From Actinomycetota bacterium (GTDB lineage Bacteria; Actinomycetota; Thermoleophilia; Gaiellales; Gaiellaceae), in the NCBI GenBank assembly GCA_013812235.1, contig JACCTU010000216.1, positions 1 through 39,796 of the forward strand: 39,796 nucleotides of DNA, in the 5' to 3' direction. The notes under the pieces were generated by a model. The model did no database searches. It was not told the DNA's origin and saw only the letters and a list, made by a program, of their open reading frames with translations. Numbering within the stretch: position 1 is the first letter of the stretch; the number at the start of each line of letters is the position of its first letter. The position numbers and the translations under genes are program-made. This document shows, in pieces, positions 30,586-37,757 of the stretch.

Positions 30586-32807
30586 AGGTTCCCGCTTCCT
30601 GGCTCTGCGAGTACGTCGACTTCGGGCTCCCGCTCGTGGACCTGGCGCGCAAGCTCGTCTTCACGAGCTGCGAGGTAGACCGGATCGTGCCGCGGGGCGT
30701 CCCGGACATCGATGGCAACCTCGGCAAGTTCGTCGTCGGGAAGGTGCTGCAGGCCGGCAAGCACCCGAACGCCGACCGGCTGCAGCTCTGTCTGGTCGAC
30801 GTGGGGGAGGGCGAGCCGAGGCAGATCGTGTGCGGCGCGTGGAACTTCAGTGCTGGGGCGACCGTCGCCGTCGCGCTGCCGGGCGCGCTCCTGCCCGGTG
30901 CCGAGCAGCCGCTCGGCGAGGCGAAGCTCCGCGGCGAGCTTTCGCGCGGGATGATCCTCTCCGAGCGCGAGGTCGACCTCGGCGCCGACCACAGCGGGAT
31001 CATGGTCCTGTCGGACGGGCTCGAGCCGGGAACGCTGCTCGCCGACGTTCTCCCGCTGACGGACGACGTGCTCGACATCGAGACCGGCTTCAACCGCCCC
31101 GACCTCGCGTCGGTCTACGGCATCGCGCGGGAGGTCGCCGCCGTCACCGGCGGTCAGCTCGCGCCGCCGCCGGGGCGCGACCCGGAGGGGGGCACAGAGG
31201 AACAGGTCGACGTCCGCGTCGAGGACTTCGACGGTTGCCCTCGCTACGTCGGGCGGCTGTTCCGCGGCGCGACCGTGGGTGAGTCTCCGCTCTGGCTCAA
31301 GGCGAGGCTGCTCGCGGCGGGGATGCGCCCGATCTCCAACGTCGTCGACGTGACGAACTACGTCATGCTCGCGCTCGGCTCGCCGCTGCACGCGTTCGAC
31401 GTCGCGCGCTTGGGCGGAGGGCGGATCGTCGTCCGCCGCGCGACGAACGGGGAGAAGATGCGGACCCTCGACGGACACGAGCGCGAGCTCATGCGCACGG
31501 ATCTCGTGATCGCCGACGCGACGCACCCCGTCGCGATCGCCGGGATCATGGGCGGCGAGGAGAGCGAGGTCCGCCCGGAGACGACTGACCTGCTCCTCGA
31601 GGCGGCGAACTTCGACCCGCTCGCCGTCCTGCGCACGTCGCGCCGGTTTCGGCTGCGCACGGAGTCGTCGACTCGCTGGGAAAAGGCCGTCGACCCGGAC
31701 GCGGCGGAGCAGGCAGCGGTCTATGCGACGCAGCTCTTCGTCGAGCTCGCCGGTGCCCGCTGGACCGGCCATGTCGACGTGCACGTCGGGCTGCCCGAGC
31801 GGCCGCGCGTCACGCTCCGGCCCGAGCTCGCCGACCGGCTGAGCGGCCTGCACATCCCGGTGGAGGAGCAGACCGAGCGCCTGCGAGCGATCGGGTTCGA
31901 GGTCGGCGACGATCTCGAGGTGACGGTTCCCACCTGGCGCGCGCGTGACGTGACCCGCTCGGTCGACCTCGTCGAGGAGGTCGTGCGCTTCCGGATCGAG
32001 GACGTCCCGGCGACGCTGCCCTCGCGGCCCGCGAAGCCCGCGCAGCTGACGCGTGACCAGCGGCTCCGGCGGCAGGTGGAGGACGTCCTCGTCGGCGCCG
32101 GCTTCTACGAGGCATACACGTGGACGCTTGTGCCGCCCGGCGAAGGGCGAATCCAGCTGCAGGAGCCCTTCACCGCCGAGCTCGCGACGCTCCGCGACAG
32201 CCTCGACTACTGGCTGGTCGAGTCGGCGCGCCGGAACCGCAACGCCGGAGTCGAGCGGGTCGCGCTCTTCGAGCTGGCGCGGGTCTTCCTTCCCGGCGAC
32301 GGGGAGCTGCCCGAGGAGCGCTGGCACGTGGCGGGGATCACGGACGGCGGTTATTTTCAGGCCAAGGGGGCCGTGGAGACGCTTCATCGGGCGCTCCACG
32401 TCGAGTCCGACTTCTCGGAGATCGACGTGCGGGGCCTCGACGAAGGCTGGGGCTACTTCGAGGTCGACCTGGACTCTCTCTTCGAGCGCGTGCCGGACGT
32501 CGTCCTCTACGAGGACGTGATCACGTACCCCGACGTCAAGCAGGACCTCGCCTTCGTCGTGGACGAGGGGGTGAGCGCCGGCGACCTGATCGCCGAAGCC
32601 AGACGGGCCGCGGGGCCGGAGCTTCGCGAGTTCAAGCCCTTCGACGTCTACCGGGGCGAGCAGGTCGGTCCAGGGAAGAAGTCGATCGCCTTCTCGGCGA
32701 GCTTCCGGTCGCCGGAGCGAACGCTCACGGACGACGACGCCGCCGGGCTCCGCGGGCGCATCACGGAGGCCTTGGCCGAGCGCTTCGGCGCCCAGCTCCG
32801 GGCGTAG
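30582..32807 (+). CDS. pheT: Phenylalanyl-tRNA synthetase beta subunit
   Basis: The 741-residue protein has N-terminal KVPASWLCEYVDFGLPLVDL, a tRNA-binding domain (GKVLQAGKHPNADRLQLC, VCGAWNF), the B3/B4 editing region (SPLWLKARLLAAGMRPISNV, NYVMLALGSPLHAFD, AIAGIMGGEESEV), a B5 domain, a catalytic-like core and the C-terminal FDX-ACB domain (VITYPDVKQDLAFVVDEG, KKSIAFSASFRSPERTLTDD). The start is TTG 30582, overlapping the pheS stop; no other initiator is possible without loss of the conserved first strand. Intact throughout. Confidence 0.96.
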   Translation: MKVPASWLCEYVDFGLPLVDLARKLVFTSCEVDRIVPRGVPDIDGNLGKFVVGKVLQAGKHPNADRLQLCLVDVGEGEPRQIVCGAWNFSAGATVAVALPGALLPGAEQPLGEAKLRGELSRGMILSEREVDLGADHSGIMVLSDGLEPGTLLADVLPLTDDVLDIETGFNRPDLASVYGIAREVAAVTGGQLAPPPGRDPEGGTEEQVDVRVEDFDGCPRYVGRLFRGATVGESPLWLKARLLAAGMRPISNVVDVTNYVMLALGSPLHAFDVARLGGGRIVVRRATNGEKMRTLDGHERELMRTDLVIADATHPVAIAGIMGGEESEVRPETTDLLLEAANFDPLAVLRTSRRFRLRTESSTRWEKAVDPDAAEQAAVYATQLFVELAGARWTGHVDVHVGLPERPRVTLRPELADRLSGLHIPVEEQTERLRAIGFEVGDDLEVTVPTWRARDVTRSVDLVEEVVRFRIEDVPATLPSRPAKPAQLTRDQRLRRQVEDVLVGAGFYEAYTWTLVPPGEGRIQLQEPFTAELATLRDSLDYWLVESARRNRNAGVERVALFELARVFLPGDGELPEERWHVAGITDGGYFQAKGAVETLHRALHVESDFSEIDVRGLDEGWGYFEVDLDSLFERVPDVVLYEDVITYPDVKQDLAFVVDEGVSAGDLIAEARRAAGPELREFKPFDVYRGEQVGPGKKSIAFSASFRSPERTLTDDDAAGLRGRITEALAERFGAQLRA

Positions 32808-33365
32808 CCCCGTATCCAAAGATCGCTCACGTTCGGCCTGGTCGCTCGGACGGGGTCGGCGCTGGCGGCGCCCCCGAGCACGCCTCCCGGCCAGGAGAAG
32901 AAGGCCGAGAACGCGGACGCCCAGAGCTCCAGCGGGATCAACCAGACGAGCTCGGGCGTCAAGCCGAGCAGCGACACGGACAAGGAGACCTGGTGCGAGA
33001 CCGGCGGGTCGGGCTCGTCGACGACCTGCACGAGGACCCCGTTTGGGACGAACCCGCCTGACTCGTCCAAGCGATACGACAACGGCCAGACGGCCGCGCA
33101 GATCGCGACGAGCCGCGGCGCTCCGGCCGGCACGGACATCTACGGCCCCGGCAACAGCCAGCCGCACAAGGTCTGTGGCAAGAACGGGCATTACGTCGAC
33201 GAGCGCGGCTTCGACCACCTCGCAGACCGGGTCCACGTCGCAGTTTAGTTCGACCTCCGGGCACCGCCAGAGGCGGGGTTGCCGGGACAGGCGCCGCGGG
33301 TGGCGTCGCCGGCGGTGGTCGAGTCCGGCTCGCCGCAGTCCGGCTCGAACGGCGCGGTCGTCTAG
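32808..33365 (+). pseudogene. Secreted Cys-containing hypothetical protein lacking a start codon, with an in-frame stop
   Basis: The pheT frame stays open after its TAG and reads RIQRSLTFGLVARTGSALAA, a signal-peptide-like stretch, then PPSTPPGQEKKAENADAQSS and KETWCETGGSGSSTTCTRTP. It continues ATSRGAPAGTDIYGPGNSQP with HKVCGKNGHYVDERGFDHL, a pattern I know from secreted Thermoleophilia proteins (GxGNSQPHKVC). A TAG occurs at 33246-33248, after which the same frame continues PPEAGLPGQAPRVASPAVVE to a second TAG (33363-33365). No ATG, GTG or TTG precedes the signal sequence. It is either a gene whose 5' end was lost against pheT and which then gained a stop, or one started by a rare codon. 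The function is unknown. Confidence 0.5.
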
Positions 33366-33380
33366 CCCAACGCGTATCGA

Positions 33381-33412
33381 GAGCCCCGGAGCGCAATCCG
33401 CTCTGGGGCCTC
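33381..33412 (+). terminator. Hairpin before the cupredoxin gene
   Basis: CCCCGGAGCG and CGCTCTGGGG pair (one G-T) around CAATC, with GAG/CTC extensions. It is placed between the decayed secreted gene and the next start; no T-run. Confidence 0.5.
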
Positions 33413-33427
33413 GCACGTACAGGGGGC

Positions 33428-34069
33428 ATGCGCCACCGCCTGCTCACCGCCGCCGTGTGCGTGTTCGCGTCGCTCGCCTCGCCCGCCGCAGCACAGGCCG
33501 AGGACCTGTTCGCCACCGTGGGGCCCGGCTTCACGATCAGCCTGCGAAACGCCCAGGGCCAGACCGTCACGCAGCTCGATCCGGGCCCGTATCGGATCGT
33601 CGTCCGGGATCTGTCGGACTTCCACAACTTCCACCTGAGCGGTCCGGGTGTCGATCTGGCGACGGACGTCGGGACGGTCGAGACGGTGACGTGGGAGGTC
33701 ACGTTCGTCGAGGGGCGCTACACGTTCTTGTGCGACCCGCATGCAACACAGATGCGAGGCGCCTTCACGGTCGGCAATCCGCCGTCGCTCCCCGTGCGAT
33801 TGGTCGCGACGGTCGGCCCGCGCAACACGATCACGCTCACACGGAACGGCGCGCGGGTCCGGACGCTGGGGGCAGGGGCCTACGTGATCGTCGTGCGCGA
33901 CCGTTCCAGGCGCCACAACTTCCACCTGACGGGACCGGGCGTGAACCGCAGGACCGCCGTCGGCCGCACTGACACCGTCGCCTGGAACGTGACGCTCGGC
34001 GCCGGGACGTTCCGCTACGTCTCGGACCCGCAGGCGAAACGCGTGCGGGGCAGCTTCGTCGTGCGCTAG
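33428..34069 (+). CDS. Exported protein with two cupredoxin domains, the second without copper ligands
   Basis: The 213-residue protein has a signal peptide (MRHRLLTAAVCVFASLASPA) and two plastocyanin-like repeats of about 90 residues. Domain 1 has DFHNFHLSGPGVDL (His) and YTFLCDPHATQMRGAF (Cys, His, Met), a full type 1 copper site. Domain 2 repeats the frame (RRHNFHLTGPGVNR) but the loop reads FRYVSDPQAKRVRGSF, so Cys, His and Met are replaced by Ser, Gln and Val. It therefore probably binds one copper, the second domain being structural. AGGGGG lies just before ATG 33428. It stands alone. Confidence 0.85.
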   Translation: MRHRLLTAAVCVFASLASPAAAQAEDLFATVGPGFTISLRNAQGQTVTQLDPGPYRIVVRDLSDFHNFHLSGPGVDLATDVGTVETVTWEVTFVEGRYTFLCDPHATQMRGAFTVGNPPSLPVRLVATVGPRNTITLTRNGARVRTLGAGAYVIVVRDRSRRHNFHLTGPGVNRRTAVGRTDTVAWNVTLGAGTFRYVSDPQAKRVRGSFVVR

Positions 34070-34126
34070 CGGTCGGCGGTGATCGCCCGGTCACCGAGCC
34101 GCTGGCCCCTCTGAGATGATCCGCGG

Positions 34127-34478
34127 ATGGCAAAGCTCCTGATCAACCTCACCCACGGGCCCGAGCATCCGACCCGCGCTGCGCTCGGGTTCCTCGTCGG
34201 AAGAGCCGCGATCGAGGGCGGGCACGACGTCTCGCTCTTCCTCGCCGGCGACGCGGTGCAGCTCCTGCGCGAGCCTGTGCTCGACCAGCTGGTCGAGCTC
34301 GGGACGGGCAGCATGCGCGAGTCGTTTCGATGCACTACGCGCGGGCGGCGCGCGCTTCTACGTGTCGAAGATGTCGAGCCAGGCACGCGGCTTCGAGCCG
34401 AACGGGATCGCCGAGCCCGCACCGCCCGGCAAGCGCGTCGAGCTCGCACTCGAGGCCGACCGAGTTCTGACCTACTGA
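34127..34478 (+). pseudogene. DsrE-family protein with a +1 frameshift
   Basis: The frame begins MAKLLINLTHGPEHPTRAAL, continues GHDVSLFLAGDAVQLL and LVELGTGSMRESF, a DsrE/peroxiredoxin-like fold. At TTT 34325-34327 the homology moves one base: DALRAGGARFYVSKMSSQAR with GFEPNG, ending LALEADRVLTY at a TGA. Deleting one T gives SF-DALRAGG in frame and a protein of about 117 residues. Unrepaired, the first frame runs on to 34513 as an Arg-rich tail. GATGAT at 34115-34120, 6 nt before ATG, may be the -10 box. The family handles sulfur relay or is of unknown role. Confidence 0.7.
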
Positions 34479-34515
34479 CGGAGGAGGCAATCGACGTCGC
34501 CGAGGCTGCGTAACG

Positions 34516-35466
34516 CTAGCGGTTCCGGCGCGCGTACTCGATCAGGCCCGCGCGCGGGCCGCCCGACGCGTGGATGTCGGCCTGACGGTCGAGCTCGGCG
34601 TTCAGCTCTGCACCGAAGAGCAGCGCCATCGCCGAGTAGTTCAACCAGAGCAGTAGGATGATCCCGCCCGCGAGCGAGCCGTAGGTTTTGTCGTAGGAGG
34701 ACGAGAAGCTCGTGTAGAGCGAGAAGAGACCCGACAGGACGAGCCACAGGATCGCCCCCACGAGCGAGCCCGCCGTGACCCACTTCCAGCTGCGCTGGTC
34801 GACGTTCGGCGCGAGGTAGTAGACGAGCGCGAAGAAGAGCAGGACGCCGCAGAACGCGAGCGGCCAGCGCACGATGTTCCAGACCCAGTCCCAGGCGCCG
34901 CCGAGGTGCGCTCGGCTCGCGATCGCCTCCCCGAGCGGGCCGCCGAAGACGATCAGGACGAACAGGCCGGCGAGCGTCAGGCCGGTCGCGAACACGAGCA
35001 CGACCGCGTACACCCGCACCTTCCAGAAGGGGCGCGTCTCGATGCGGTCGTACGCGACGTTCACGGCCTTGATCACGGCGGTCATCGCGCCGCTCGCGGC
35101 CCAGACCGCCGCAAAGAGCCCGATCACGACGGCGACGGTCGAGGCGGCCTTGTTCCCGGCTGCCGTTTCCTGCGCCAGATCGATCGCGTCGATCACCGCA
35201 CCGGGCGCAACCGTGCCGAGGAAGGTCTTCAGGTCCTCGTAGGCCCCGATCAGCCCGAGCAGCCCGACGAGGAGGATCACGCTCGGAAAGAAGGCGAGCA
35301 GCGAGCCGAACGCGACCTGCTGGGAGAGTCCCATGCAGTCGTCGGTGAGGAACTGCTTCGCGGTCCGCTTGAAAGCCGCGAGCCACTCGCGGGCGCTCAG
35401 ACGGTGCGGGCCGGACGGGACGTGTCCGACCTCGGCGCTGTTCGCGTGGTCAGCCGCGGTCGACAA
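34516..35466 (-). CDS. YihY/BrkB (UPF0761) family inner membrane protein
   Basis: 316 residues with six membrane helices. Family landmarks: DDCMGLSQQVAFGSLLAFFP, ILLVGLLGLIGAYEDLKTFL, AAVWAASGAMTAVIKAVNVA and the C-terminal GGIILLLWLNYSAMALLFGA followed by ELNAELDRQ. Function is debated; it was formerly annotated ribonuclease BN. The start is uncertain: no ATG or GTG lies close to the conserved part, so I used TTG 35466, which overlaps the DUF3618 stop by 17 nt. It is the last gene of a five-gene envelope operon. Confidence 0.88.
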   Translation of the reverse strand: MSTAADHANSAEVGHVPSGPHRLSAREWLAAFKRTAKQFLTDDCMGLSQQVAFGSLLAFFPSVILLVGLLGLIGAYEDLKTFLGTVAPGAVIDAIDLAQETAAGNKAASTVAVVIGLFAAVWAASGAMTAVIKAVNVAYDRIETRPFWKVRVYAVVLVFATGLTLAGLFVLIVFGGPLGEAIASRAHLGGAWDWVWNIVRWPLAFCGVLLFFALVYYLAPNVDQRSWKWVTAGSLVGAILWLVLSGLFSLYTSFSSSYDKTYGSLAGGIILLLWLNYSAMALLFGAELNAELDRQADIHASGGPRAGLIEYARRNR

Positions 35467-35713
35467 GCCGGAAGCGACCTGCCTGCGCCTTCGTCTCCCC
35501 CTCGCGCCCACGGCGGGCGAGGAGGCGCATCGCCGCGCCGAGCCCGCCTGCGAGCACGAACCCCGTCGCCGCCCCACCGGCGGCGAGAGCCGGGAGCTTC
35601 GTCCGGAGCTTCGAGGTCACGTCGGCGGCCTCGCGGAGTTCGTCGACCGCGGACGCGAGCTGCTCGCGCTCCCGCTCGATCTCGCGGCGGACATCGTCGG
35701 TGGTTCGTGGCAT
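35450..35713 (-). CDS. DUF3618 family protein
   Basis: The 87-residue protein starts PRTTDDVRREIEREREQLAS, the DUF3618 signature, a helical segment related to coiled-coil anchors, followed by AALAAGGAATGFVLAGGLGA as a membrane helix and a basic tail. Such proteins accompany holin-like and YihY genes in actinobacteria. The ATG shares a base with the upstream stop (TGATG). Confidence 0.85.
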   Translation of the reverse strand: MPRTTDDVRREIEREREQLASAVDELREAADVTSKLRTKLPALAAGGAATGFVLAGGLGAAMRLLARRGREGETKAQAGRFRLVDRG

Positions 35714-36111
35714 CACTCGCTCCTGATCGCGGTCGTGGTCAGCTTTGCCTCGCGGATCGCCTGCTGCGGAACCGGCGGCGTGCCCTTCTTGATCGACCGC
35801 ATGCCGAGCAGCCCGAGCACGGCGACGACCACGAAGAGGAAGAGGGTGACGATGAGCAGCGCGAGCCACGTCGCGAGGAAGGTCGCGAGCCCGGCGGCGA
35901 TCGTCGCGAAGAGGAACCCGAAGGCGAAGACGGCGAAGACGGCCGCACCGGCCGCGAGACCGATCCCGACGCCGATCGCGGAGAGCTTCTGCTTGAGCTC
36001 AAGGGCCGCGAGTTCGAGCTCGAGGCGGACGAGCGCGCTCGCGCGCTCGGCGACGGCCTTGACCGCGGCGGCGAGCCCGCGGTGCCCGTTGTCAGTCGCG
36101 CGGGTGTGCAT
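35713..36111 (-). CDS. Phage-holin-like (Actinobacterial Holin-X/DUF1469) membrane protein
   Basis: The 132-residue protein has an N-terminal amphipathic helix (ALVRLELELAALELKQKLSA) and two long membrane helices (GLAAGAAVFAVFAFGFLFAT and LIVTLFLFVVVAVLGLLG), the layout of PF07332-type proteins. Despite the name it is a chromosomal envelope protein here. The start ATG 36111 lies 20 nt inside the preceding gene. Part of the envelope operon. Confidence 0.85.
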   Translation of the reverse strand: MHTRATDNGHRGLAAAVKAVAERASALVRLELELAALELKQKLSAIGVGIGLAAGAAVFAVFAFGFLFATIAAGLATFLATWLALLIVTLFLFVVVAVLGLLGMRSIKKGTPPVPQQAIREAKLTTTAIRSE

Positions 36112-36448
36112 GGCCCCGCCAGTCGACGACCTTCGCAAGGAAGTAGCCGCCGACGATCGCCCCACCGAGCACGGCCCAGGGGCTTGGCCCCTTGCGCTTC
36201 GGCTTCGGCCGCCCGAGCTGCGGGCCCGCCGGCGCGCGCCGTGGCTCGCCGGGCTTCTCGTTCGTCGGCCCCTCGCCTTTCGCGCGCTTCACCATCAGAC
36301 TGGGTTTGAGTTTTCGCAGGAAAGCCGCATCGTCGGCGAGCTCGTCCGAGAGCTTCGCCTTGACGCCGCCCTCGGCGGCGGTGCGCTCGGCGAGCTCCTC
36401 GAGCTTGTCGGCGCCCCGATCGACGACCTGGTCGGCCCTCGTCGTCAT
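36092..36448 (-). CDS. Hypothetical membrane-tethered protein of the envelope operon
   Basis: 118 residues: a helical, charged N-terminus (MTTRADQVVDRGADKLEELA, KLSDELADDAAFLRKLKPSL), a Pro/Lys/Arg-rich middle (PQLGRPKPKRKGPSP) and one membrane helix (WAVLGGAIVGGYFLAKVVDW). I know no family name. The ATG overlaps the upstream stop (ATGA) and its end overlaps the next gene by 20 nt, so all are co-translated. Probably a tether for the other envelope proteins. Confidence 0.75.
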   Translation of the reverse strand: MTTRADQVVDRGADKLEELAERTAAEGGVKAKLSDELADDAAFLRKLKPSLMVKRAKGEGPTNEKPGEPRRAPAGPQLGRPKPKRKGPSPWAVLGGAIVGGYFLAKVVDWRGHAHPRD

Positions 36449-36573
36449 TTCTTCGCCGGAGGAGCTTCGCCGGTGGCGATCCGCCAGATCCGCGAGGCGG
36501 CGCGGCGCGACGCCATCGTCGCGGCGGCCCCGAGCGCGGCGTAGAGGCCGGTCCAGAGGAATTTGCGCAGCAT
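36445..36573 (-). CDS. 42-residue DUF4235-like membrane protein
   Basis: The sequence MLRKFLWTGLYAALGAAATM and SRRAASRIWRIATGEAPP resembles the DUF4235 family, which is usually about twice as long. One short membrane helix is followed by a basic tail. GAGG lies 7-10 nt before ATG 36573. It is the first gene of the operon leading to the YihY gene. Small size makes it easy to miss; the ATGA overlap with the next gene supports it. Confidence 0.7.
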   Translation of the reverse strand: MLRKFLWTGLYAALGAAATMASRRAASRIWRIATGEAPPAKK

Positions 36574-36613
36574 GCCTGACCTCTTTCCGCCCCCCGAACG
36601 GGGCAAACGTCGG

Positions 36614-36916
36614 CTACTCGGTGGGCGCTTCGGGGGCGCGGATCGGGCCGAACGTCGACTCGTAGCCGGACATGTTCGTGTTCAGCGCCTTCAGCACCTC
36701 GAAGAGCAGCGTGACGGGGATGCGGACACGGGACACCACCCGAACCGGGACTTGCAGCGCCGCGTCCGGGTCCTCCGGCTCGCCGACCTGCTGCATCACC
36801 CCGAAGTCGAGCGTGAACTCGTAGGCGGTGTGCCAGACGTTCAGCACGTTCGCGTAGGTCCCGCCCTCCAGCTCCGGCGGGACGTCGATCTTCAACTCGA
36901 CCGGCCGATCGGGCAT
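36614..36916 (-). CDS. DUF3467 family protein
   Basis: The 100-residue protein has the family core DVPPELEGGTYANVLNVWHT with AYEFTLDFG and continues through VPVRVVSRVRIPVTLLFEVL. The function is unknown; members are small soluble proteins. TAGGAT (36923-36928) is 6 nt before ATG 36916, a leaderless arrangement. Divergent from argR, with only 33 nt between the starts. A short CCCC-GAAC-GGGG hairpin (36591-36602) lies downstream. Confidence 0.85.
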   Translation of the reverse strand: MPDRPVELKIDVPPELEGGTYANVLNVWHTAYEFTLDFGVMQQVGEPEDPDAALQVPVRVVSRVRIPVTLLFEVLKALNTNMSGYESTFGPIRAPEAPTE

Positions 36917-36940
36917 CCCGTGATCCTAGAGCGATAACAA

Positions 36941-36954
36941 TGCATCCGTATGCA
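36941..36954 (+). promoter_or_regulatory. ARG-box-like inverted repeat over the argR start
   Basis: TGCAT-CCGT-ATGCA is a perfect inverted repeat with a 4-nt spacer; it covers the argR ATG (36950). ArgR operators are AT-rich near-palindromes with TGCAT/ATGCA-like halves. The preceding TAACAAT (36935-36941) may be the -10 element. Autorepression is inferred. Confidence 0.5.
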
Positions 36955-37420
36955 GAGCGAGAGCGTCCTGGGGAAGTCGGAGCGCCAACGGCTGATCGCG
37001 AGCGTCGTCACCAGGAAGCGGATCGGGACCCAGTTCGAGCTGCTCGCTGCGCTCGCGGACGCCGGCTGCCGCGTCACGCAGGCGACGGTCTCGCGCGACC
37101 TCCGCGAGCTCGGGCTCGAGAAGGCCCACGACCCGCTCGGCCGGCCGCGCTACGTGCTCCCGGAGACCAGGCGCACGGATCCGCGAGACGCGCTCCGCCG
37201 CGTGCTCGGCGAGTTCGGCCGCGCGGTCACGCCGGCGCAGAACATCGTGGTCGTCCATTCGGAGTTCGGCTCGGCGCCGGCGATCGGGCGGGCGTTCGAC
37301 CGTCTCGAGCATGCGTTGATCGTCGGGACGCTCGCGGGAGACGACACGTGCCTCGTGATCGCTCGCGACGCGGGCGACGCGTCGATCCTCACGCGCGAGC
37401 TCGAGACGCTTCTCGGCTAG
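36950..37420 (+). CDS. argR: Arginine repressor ArgR
   Basis: The 156-residue protein has an N-terminal winged helix (QFELLAALADAGCRVTQATV followed by SRDLRELGLEK) and a C-terminal oligomerisation domain with the arginine-binding signature VGTLAGDDTCLVIARD. It should bind ARG boxes as a hexamer with L-arginine and repress arginine synthesis. It is not next to arg genes here. The start ATG 36950 is inside an ARG-box-like repeat. Confidence 0.95.
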   Translation: MQSESVLGKSERQRLIASVVTRKRIGTQFELLAALADAGCRVTQATVSRDLRELGLEKAHDPLGRPRYVLPETRRTDPRDALRRVLGEFGRAVTPAQNIVVVHSEFGSAPAIGRAFDRLEHALIVGTLAGDDTCLVIARDAGDASILTRELETLLG

Positions 37421-37487
37421 AGGGCCTGATGTGAATTACTGCGACAGCGGGCGTTAAGCGGCCGCCTTTAGGGGTCTACGCGCGCAG

Positions 37488-37757
37488 CTAGTCGGGGACG
37501 TTCGGCTCATACTCGTCGAGCGCGTCGAACTCGGCTTGCGTCAGCTCGAGCGCCACGCGGCCTTCGACGATCTCGCCGACGCGTTCCGAGGGCACGTACC
37601 TCGCCTTCTTGAGCAGCCCTGGAGCGACCGCGAGCCCGTCGAAGATATCGGCGTTCGGGTCGCCGAGCATCTCGTCCACGGTTCCGACCTTTTCACCGTC
37701 GCTCGACACGACCTCCCAACCAGGCTCGACGACGATCCACGCGACGGGGTCGGCCAT
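37488..37757 (-). CDS. PRC-barrel-like (DUF2171-type) protein
   Basis: The 89-residue protein reads VEPGWEVVSSDGEKVGTVDE with MLGDPNADIFDGLAVA and YVPSERVGEIVEGRVALEL. This is the small beta-barrel pattern of PRC-barrel/DUF2171 proteins. Probably a cytoplasmic stress or maturation factor; no partner is known. The ATG overlaps the preceding stop (TGATG), so it is translated with the upstream gene. The short stretch 37421-37487 contains only a weak GC hairpin. Confidence 0.75.
   Translation of the reverse strand: MADPVAWIVVEPGWEVVSSDGEKVGTVDEMLGDPNADIFDGLAVAPGLLKKARYVPSERVGEIVEGRVALELTQAEFDALDEYEPNVPD

Noticed and set aside
18896-33248. Possible recoding of TAG (in-frame TAG in DUF1800 and in the 32808 gene)
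   Set aside because: Many intact genes here (ecfT, ecfA, uvrD, rpmI, pheT, argR) end at TAG exactly where homologues end, so TAG is a normal stop; the two in-frame cases are in genes with other damage.
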